Assembly (NCBI RefSeq): GCF_000425345.1
Contig: NZ_AUDG01000007.1
Location: 1 to 64,000, forward strand
Reading direction: 5' to 3'
DNA from: Rheinheimera baltica DSM 14885
GTDB lineage: Bacteria > Pseudomonadota > Gammaproteobacteria > Enterobacterales > Alteromonadaceae
DNA: 64,000 bases
Made by a program: the position numbers and the translations under genes. A model generated the notes under the pieces. It had not been told where the DNA came from and ran no database searches. It saw only the letters and a list, made by a program, of their open reading frames with translations. Of the stretch, positions 58,660 through 64,000 are shown piece by piece. The first letter of the stretch is position 1, and every line of letters begins with the position of its first letter.

Positions 58660-59670
58660 TTATAAGCTAGTAATGATCTGCTTAACCATTTCGGGTCCAC
58701 GATAAATAAAGCCAGTATACACTTGTAATAAATTGGCACCAGCTGCAAGTTTCTCTTTTGCTGAGTCCGCATCATTAATACCGCCGACACCAATAATAGG
58801 CATTGCACTGCCAACCGCTGCGCGCAATTGACGTAACACTTCGGTGCTTTTTGCACGTACCGGTAAACCACTTAAACCACCCGCTTCACCCGCATAACGT
58901 TGGCCTTGTACATCTTGGCGATCTAATGTGGTGTTGGTCGCAATAACGCCGTCCATTTGGCTTTTAATTAAGGTTTCGGCGACCTGATTAACGGCTACCA
59001 AATCCATATCAGGAGCTATTTTAACAAAAACAGGAACATATTTATCCTGCTGCGCCTGCAAATCGAGTTGTTCATTTTTCACACTTTGCAGTAAATCAAG
59101 CAGTGCATCGCCAAACTGTAGATCACGCAAACCCGGAGTGTTTGGTGAGGAGATATTTACAGTAATGTAGCTGGCGTGGGCATACACTTTACGCATGCAG
59201 TGGATGTAATCATCCTTGCCCTGCTCATTTGGCGTATCTTTATTTTTACCAATATTGATACCTAAAACACCTTTATAGCGGGCATTTTTTACGTTATTAA
59301 CCAGATAATCGACACCTTTGTTATTAAACCCCATACGGTTAATAATGGCCTCAGACTGTGGCAAACGAAAAATACGTGGCTTATCGTTGCCTAGCTGTGG
59401 TTTTGGTGTCACTGTTCCCACCTCAATAAAGCCGAAACCCATTTGGCTAAAGGCGTCGATACACTCGGCATTTTTGTCCAGCCCGGCCGCTAAGCCCAGT
59501 GGATTGTTAAACCGGATCCCTGCAACGGTCAAAGGTTTAGCGGGAACATGTTGACGCCACAAGCCAGCCAAAGGCGTATGTGCCAGATGTTTTAGACTGC
59601 CCAGAGCAAAATTATGTGACCACTCAGCATCACAGGCGAACATTAATTTTTGTGCAATTGGATAAAACAT
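58660..59670 (-). CDS. pyrD: Dihydroorotate dehydrogenase, quinone type (class 2)
   Basis: This 336-residue enzyme of pyrimidine synthesis is peripherally bound to the inner membrane and gives electrons to quinone. The N-terminal helices that bind membrane and quinone are present ([16 protein letters not shown]). So are the FMN-binding [19 protein letters not shown] and the catalytic-serine block [16 protein letters not shown]. The length equals E. coli PyrD (336). The gene lies upstream of zapC on the same strand. Confidence 0.96.
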   Translation of the reverse strand: MFYPIAQKLMFACDAEWSHNFALGSLKHLAHTPLAGLWRQHVPAKPLTVAGIRFNNPLGLAAGLDKNAECIDAFSQMGFGFIEVGTVTPKPQLGNDKPRIFRLPQSEAIINRMGFNNKGVDYLVNNVKNARYKGVLGINIGKNKDTPNEQGKDDYIHCMRKVYAHASYITVNISSPNTPGLRDLQFGDALLDLLQSVKNEQLDLQAQQDKYVPVFVKIAPDMDLVAVNQVAETLIKSQMDGVIATNTTLDRQDVQGQRYAGEAGGLSGLPVRAKSTEVLRQLRAAVGSAMPIIGVGGINDADSAKEKLAAGANLLQVYTGFIYRGPEMVKQIITSL

Positions 59671-59694
59671 AGCGTGCCTTTTATAAACAAAAAA

Positions 59695-59718
59695 ATACCC
59701 CGGTGTTGCCGGGGTATT
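59695..59718 (-). terminator. Terminator after gdhB
   Basis: ATACCCCGG (59695-59703) and CCGGGGTAT (59709-59717) form a perfect 9-bp stem with a 5-nt loop. On the minus strand a T-run of at least seven follows it. Confidence 0.9.
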
Positions 59719-59734
59719 GTAGCCACTTAGAACA

Positions 59735-62700
59735 TTATTTTACAGGGTCGCAGTGGTGACTTAGCAGCATTAATTCACGCAGTGCAACAGAGAACTTAGC
59801 AAATTCATGGCTCTTCGTTGTTTTAAACTCAGACAACATCAAACGCCAGCGCTCTAATAACGCGTCATTAGCATTTACCCAACTGGTAACAGCTTCGTCT
59901 GCGGCACATTTCTTATCGCAGCTACGAACAACAACCGCAGATAAGGCGCGTTGTTGCCAATCAAGCTCTTCACGATACGACGCCCGGGCCAGTGCTTGCC
60001 AGTGATTTGCTACCGGTTGGTTGGTAATTTGCTCAAGGAACCAATGCAGATCCAGCTTATCACCCAATTTAAAGTAGATTTCAGACACAATGGGCAATGC
60101 CATTTTTTCAGTATCTGCTACCTGAGCAATATCCATCACTGAGAACACGGTACTTAATTGGGCTAAGTACTGAGCAATATCTTCCGGAACCTCTTGCTCA
60201 ACCAGTGCCGCTTGTTTTTGCTGCAACTGTTCTGCTTCTGAAGGAGCTAAGTAGCTACCTAACGACTCAGATAACTGCTGATAAGCCGGTTTGAAGAAAT
60301 CAACCGTCTGTTGGATATCTAATGCCTTGTTACGATGACGCAAGAACCAACGGGTCGCACGGCGCATTGTCCGACGCAATTGATGCAACAATTTGGTTTG
60401 TAAAGCAGCAGGAATAACATTATCCAACTGCTCTAATTTTCGCCACATAGCCGATAAGTCGAACAAATCACGTGCGATGGCATAGCATAATGTCACTTCA
60501 CCGACACCGGCACCGGTCTCTTCCTGCATACGTTGCGTAAAATTAGGCCCCATTTCATTTACCAACATATTGGCTAGTTTAGTGGCAATAATTTCCGCTT
60601 TTAACGGATGGTTTTCCATCTCTGCTGCATATTTGTCTTGCAACATTTGCGGGAAGTTGGCAAAAAGCTGACGCTTAAAATACTCATTTTCGAATATTTC
60701 TGGTAATACCAATCGCTCTTTCAATACCATTTTGCCATAGGCAGTTAGGATCGACAGCTCTGGGCGTGTTAGTCCCTGCCCCTTTGCCATACGTTCGGCC
60801 AGTTCATCATCCGTTGGTAAAAACTCCAGCTCACGATTCAGCTTGCCTTCTTTTTCCAATGTATGAATAAAGCGGGTATATTCTTTTAACTGCTCACCAC
60901 CTAGCAATGATGAAATACTAATGCTCTGTGTTTGACGATAACAGTCTTTTAATACGATCGCCGTGACATCATCTGTCATATCGAGCAATAACTTATTACG
61001 CTGTTTCAGCGTTAAGTCGCCTGCTGCAACTAATGTATTCAGCAAAATCTTAATGTTAACTTCGTTATCTGAACAGGTAACACCGCCAACGTTATCGACA
61101 AAGTCGGTATTAACCAAACCACCGTTCATGGCAAATTCAATACGACCACGTTGTGTGGCACCTAAGTTACCACCTTCACCAATAACTTTAGCTTTAAGAT
61201 CTCTACCGTTAACGCGCAGTGGCTCTGAACCCCTATCGCCGACTTCGGCATGGCTTTCATTGGTTGCTTTAACATAGGTACCAATACCGCCATTCCAAAT
61301 CAAATCAACCTGCATCATCAAGGCTTCACGTATCAGCTCGTTTGGTGTCATGCTGGCTTTAGTAGAACCTAACATTTCTTTCATTTGAGGTGATAGCTTA
61401 ATCGCTTTGGCACTGCGTAAGAAAATACCGCCGCCATCAGAAATTAACGCCTTATTGTAATCATCCCAGGTTGATGTCGGCAGATTAAATAAACGGTTAC
61501 GTTCATCCCAACTACTGGCTGAATCTGGATTAGGGTCAATAAAAATATGCATGTGGTTAAATGCCACCTGCAGGCGAATATGCTTGGATAGCAGCATACC
61601 GTTACCAAAAACATCGCCAGCCATGTCACCAATACCAACACAAGTAAAGTCTGTTGTCTGGCAGTTAATACCCACTTCACGGAAGTGGCGTTTTACTGAC
61701 TCCCAACCACCACGGGCAGTAATACCCATTTTTTTATGGTCGTAGCCGTTTGAACCGCCTGAAGCAAATGCATCGCCCATCCAGAAACCATATTCTTCTG
61801 ATATACCGTTAGATATATCAGAGAAAGTCGCTGTACCTTTGTCGGCAGCAACCACCAAATAAGGGTCATCTTCATCGTGACGAACAACATCTTGAGGTGG
61901 AACTACAGCCCCCTGAACAATATTGTCGGTAACATCAAGTAAGCCGCGTATAAAAGTACGGTAACACTCTTTACCTTCATTAACGAAAGCGTCTCTACCA
62001 CCCGTTTCTGGTAATTTTTTACAGACAAAGCCGCCTTTAGAGCCTGTCGGAACAATAACCGTATTTTTAACCGTTTGAGCTTTAACTAAACCCAGTACTT
62101 CTGTACGGAAGTCTTCGCGACGATCTGACCAACGCAAACCACCACGGGCAACTTTACCAAAGCGTAGATGCACGCCTTCAACTCGTGGTGAGTAAACGAA
62201 AATTTCGAACATAGGTATAGGTAGCGGCATATCCGGGATTAAGTCTGACTTAATCTTGAAAGAGATATACGGCTTATCCGCACCGGTGGCTGACTTCTGG
62301 AAATAGTTAGTCCGTAACGTCGCATTAATCATGTCGACAAAACGACGAACAATACGGTCATCATCCAGGTTAGCAACATTTTCTAATGAAGAACTAATTT
62401 GCTCTTCCAGTTTCTCAATACTTTTTGCTGTCGCTTTAGATTTAGGGTCAAATTTGCTGTTAAACAATTGCACCAATAAATTGGCTAAATCGGCGTAGCG
62501 TGAAAAAGTATTTTCAACATAAGTTTGGCTAAAAGTTCCGCCTATCTGACGTTTGTATTTTGCAAACGCGCGTAACAGAGACGCTTCACGCCCAGTTAAA
62601 CCCGCGCTTAATATCAGTCGGTTAAACCCATCGTCTTCGAGTTGACCATTCCATACTTTTGCAAACGAGTCCTGAAACGATTGTTGCGCCGCTTCAAAAT

Positions 62701-64000
62701 CTGCCGGCACAGCAAAGTTAAGCTCCATGGCAAAATTTAGTACCCAGCTTATTGAGCCGTCAGCACACTTAATAGCATAAGGGGTTTCACCGATTACCCG
62801 TAGTCCAAAGTTTTCCAACATTGGCAGCACGTCTGATAAATGAATAGGATGATCTTTATGGAATAAGTTCAACCGCACGGCTTTGCTGTCAGGTTTTTCT
62901 TCTTGAGGCCGGTAAAAAAGCATTTCGAGCTTGTGATCGTCGTTCAGCGATTCCAGCTTGCCAATATCAACCAGGGCGTCATTTGGCAGCATCTCTTCTT
63001 TATAGCTGCGTGGAAATGCATTTACGTACTTGCTAATTAACTCTCGGCCACGGGCTTCACCATAAACTCCAAGTAACGCACTTTCTAATTTATCTTCCCA
63101 GGTACGGGCCGCTTCTACCAAATTACGTTCAATATCTTTCACTTTATACTCAACATGGCTATCGCTGATCCGTACTAAATAATGGGTACGAGCCAACACA
63201 GATTCAGAAAAATAAGTAGTAAATTCTACCGGCTCATTACTACCCAATGCACGTTGTAAGATGGCCTGAGTGTCTTTGCGAAGCTGAGTGTTATAGCGCT
63301 CACGCGGAACATAAACCATGGCAGTAACAAAGCGACCGAAGCTGTCTTTACGCATAAACAGTCGGGTCATATCTCGTTCCTGCATTTGCAGTACACCCAT
63401 TGCTACATGCAGTAACTCATCCGCAGTTGACTGAATTAATTCATCACGTGGATACGTTTCCAGAATATTCAATAACGCTTTATAAGCATGGGTGCCCGTT
63501 GCAAACTCAGACATGTGCATAACACTGGCGAGCTTACTTTTCAGTAAGGGAATATCACCGGCACTGTTGTTATATAGCGATGAGGAGTAAAGACCGATAA
63601 AGCGATCTTCGCCTATCACCTTGCCATCTTTACCGAATTTCTTAACGCCGACATAGTCGATGTATGCCGGCCGGTGAACTCGTGATTTGTTGTTCGTTTT
63701 AGTCAAGATTAATAAAGCATTGTTTATCGCCTGAATACGGCCTGACTCTGGCAGTTCAGATAACAATAAATCACGAGCAGCAGAACGTCGCATTAAACCC
63801 AGTGAGCTGCTATCGATGCCACTGATTTTATAATCACCTTCAACCGGGCTTATCGTATACTCGCGATAGCCCAATAGCGTAAAGTTATCTTTCGCCAACC
63901 AGTTTAAAAATTCTTTGGCTTGCTCTACTTCCTCAGCCGCCGCCTTGCCAGCCTGCTTAGCTAAGTCTTTAACAACTTGCTGCAGTTTGTCTCGTGCTGG
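59735..64000 (-). CDS. gdhB: NAD-specific glutamate dehydrogenase, large type (5' end cut by window)
   Basis: About 1421 residues of a large (about 1600 aa) NAD-dependent glutamate dehydrogenase of the GdhB/GDH180 family, which deaminates glutamate to 2-oxoglutarate. The frame is open to the right edge, so about 190 N-terminal residues are missing. The first visible block is [18 protein letters not shown]; the TTG at 63898 is internal, not a start. The catalytic domain has [20 protein letters not shown] and [14 protein letters not shown] with active-site Lys. The NAD-binding region includes [19 protein letters not shown]. It is followed by a terminator and then pyrD. Confidence 0.95.
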   Translation of the reverse strand, partial: PARDKLQQVVKDLAKQAGKAAAEEVEQAKEFLNWLAKDNFTLLGYREYTISPVEGDYKISGIDSSSLGLMRRSAARDLLLSELPESGRIQAINNALLILTKTNNKSRVHRPAYIDYVGVKKFGKDGKVIGEDRFIGLYSSSLYNNSAGDIPLLKSKLASVMHMSEFATGTHAYKALLNILETYPRDELIQSTADELLHVAMGVLQMQERDMTRLFMRKDSFGRFVTAMVYVPRERYNTQLRKDTQAILQRALGSNEPVEFTTYFSESVLARTHYLVRISDSHVEYKVKDIERNLVEAARTWEDKLESALLGVYGEARGRELISKYVNAFPRSYKEEMLPNDALVDIGKLESLNDDHKLEMLFYRPQEEKPDSKAVRLNLFHKDHPIHLSDVLPMLENFGLRVIGETPYAIKCADGSISWVLNFAMELNFAVPADFEAAQQSFQDSFAKVWNGQLEDDGFNRLILSAGLTGREASLLRAFAKYKRQIGGTFSQTYVENTFSRYADLANLLVQLFNSKFDPKSKATAKSIEKLEEQISSSLENVANLDDDRIVRRFVDMINATLRTNYFQKSATGADKPYISFKIKSDLIPDMPLPIPMFEIFVYSPRVEGVHLRFGKVARGGLRWSDRREDFRTEVLGLVKAQTVKNTVIVPTGSKGGFVCKKLPETGGRDAFVNEGKECYRTFIRGLLDVTDNIVQGAVVPPQDVVRHDEDDPYLVVAADKGTATFSDISNGISEEYGFWMGDAFASGGSNGYDHKKMGITARGGWESVKRHFREVGINCQTTDFTCVGIGDMAGDVFGNGMLLSKHIRLQVAFNHMHIFIDPNPDSASSWDERNRLFNLPTSTWDDYNKALISDGGGIFLRSAKAIKLSPQMKEMLGSTKASMTPNELIREALMMQVDLIWNGGIGTYVKATNESHAEVGDRGSEPLRVNGRDLKAKVIGEGGNLGATQRGRIEFAMNGGLVNTDFVDNVGGVTCSDNEVNIKILLNTLVAAGDLTLKQRNKLLLDMTDDVTAIVLKDCYRQTQSISISSLLGGEQLKEYTRFIHTLEKEGKLNRELEFLPTDDELAERMAKGQGLTRPELSILTAYGKMVLKERLVLPEIFENEYFKRQLFANFPQMLQDKYAAEMENHPLKAEIIATKLANMLVNEMGPNFTQRMQEETGAGVGEVTLCYAIARDLFDLSAMWRKLEQLDNVIPAALQTKLLHQLRRTMRRATRWFLRHRNKALDIQQTVDFFKPAYQQLSESLGSYLAPSEAEQLQQKQAALVEQEVPEDIAQYLAQLSTVFSVMDIAQVADTEKMALPIVSEIYFKLGDKLDLHWFLEQITNQPVANHWQALARASYREELDWQQRALSAVVVRSCDKKCAADEAVTSWVNANDALLERWRLMLSEFKTTKSHEFAKFSVALRELMLLSHHCDPVK

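Noticed and set aside
63896-63898. TTG as the start of the glutamate dehydrogenase gene
   Set aside because: The frame stays open upstream to the window edge and encodes family-like sequence (AKEFLNW), so the gene is cut by the window.
1-64000. tRNA, rRNA, CRISPR arrays, riboswitches
   Set aside because: No cloverleaf, rRNA-like or regularly spaced repeat pattern was recognised by eye; covariance-model searches were not possible.

Overview
The window looks like a chromosomal segment of a Gammaproteobacterium of the Alteromonadales/Chromatiales type (Rheinheimera, Alishewanella or Arsukibacterium-like, with Shewanella-like gene order). This is inferred from gene order (gdhB-pyrD-zapC; zwf-pgl-edd-glk-eda beside hexR and pykA) and from protein character. 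I did no database search.

Positions 1-341 are the tail of an IS256-family insertion sequence: the transposase C-terminus and the right inverted repeat. It sits at, or inside, the left edge of a transposable (Mu-like) prophage that runs to about 37,330. The prophage has the divergent layout of BcepMu-type phages rather than the one-way layout of Mu. A leftward early operon (10161 down to 395) carries a Ner-like regulator, small HTH proteins, a DDE transposase (A), an AAA+ target-selection ATPase (B), DUF3164, DUF2786, DUF2528, an HU-like protein and GemA. The repressor (10281-10685) points right. The two are separated by a compact switch: an early promoter with an 18-bp palindromic operator inside its spacer, and a second operator over the repressor start codon. 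A leftward three-gene cassette of unknown function (10760-11767) lies between repressor and late genes.

The rightward late region (11981-37220) has lysis genes (holin, lytic transglycosylase, nested spanin pair), Mu-like packaging and head genes (DUF2730, terminase subunits, DUF935 portal, MuF with a C-terminal nuclease-like domain, gpG, protease with an internal scaffold start, decoration and major capsid proteins), a candidate Acb2/Tad1-like anti-CBASS sponge, DUF1320 and gp37-like connectors, and then a non-contractile tail: tube, a chaperone pair joined by a -1 frameshift, a 2057-residue tape measure, tip proteins, fibre, assembly protein and a small HExxH protein. The phage is thus a mosaic of a BcepMu/Mu transposition and head module and a siphovirus tail. 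A 22-bp sequence occurs exactly twice, before the lysis genes and before the protease gene, and is a candidate late-activation element. The right phage end carries repeated transposase-site-like boxes, then CA at 37329-37330, directly against the terminator of the host DUF885 gene.

From 37,331 on everything is host: a DUF885 lipoprotein, malic enzyme, an HDOD protein, Dps, YbiT-type ABC-F, then the complete Entner-Doudoroff/oxidative pentose phosphate operon zwf-pgl-edd-glk-eda, with divergent hexR and pykA and HexR boxes in front. After that come a Na+/alanine symporter, a GST, a ManC-type enzyme, a methyltransferase, zapC, pyrD and the 5'-truncated large NAD-glutamate dehydrogenase gene, which runs off the right edge. 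I see no tRNA, rRNA or CRISPR array.
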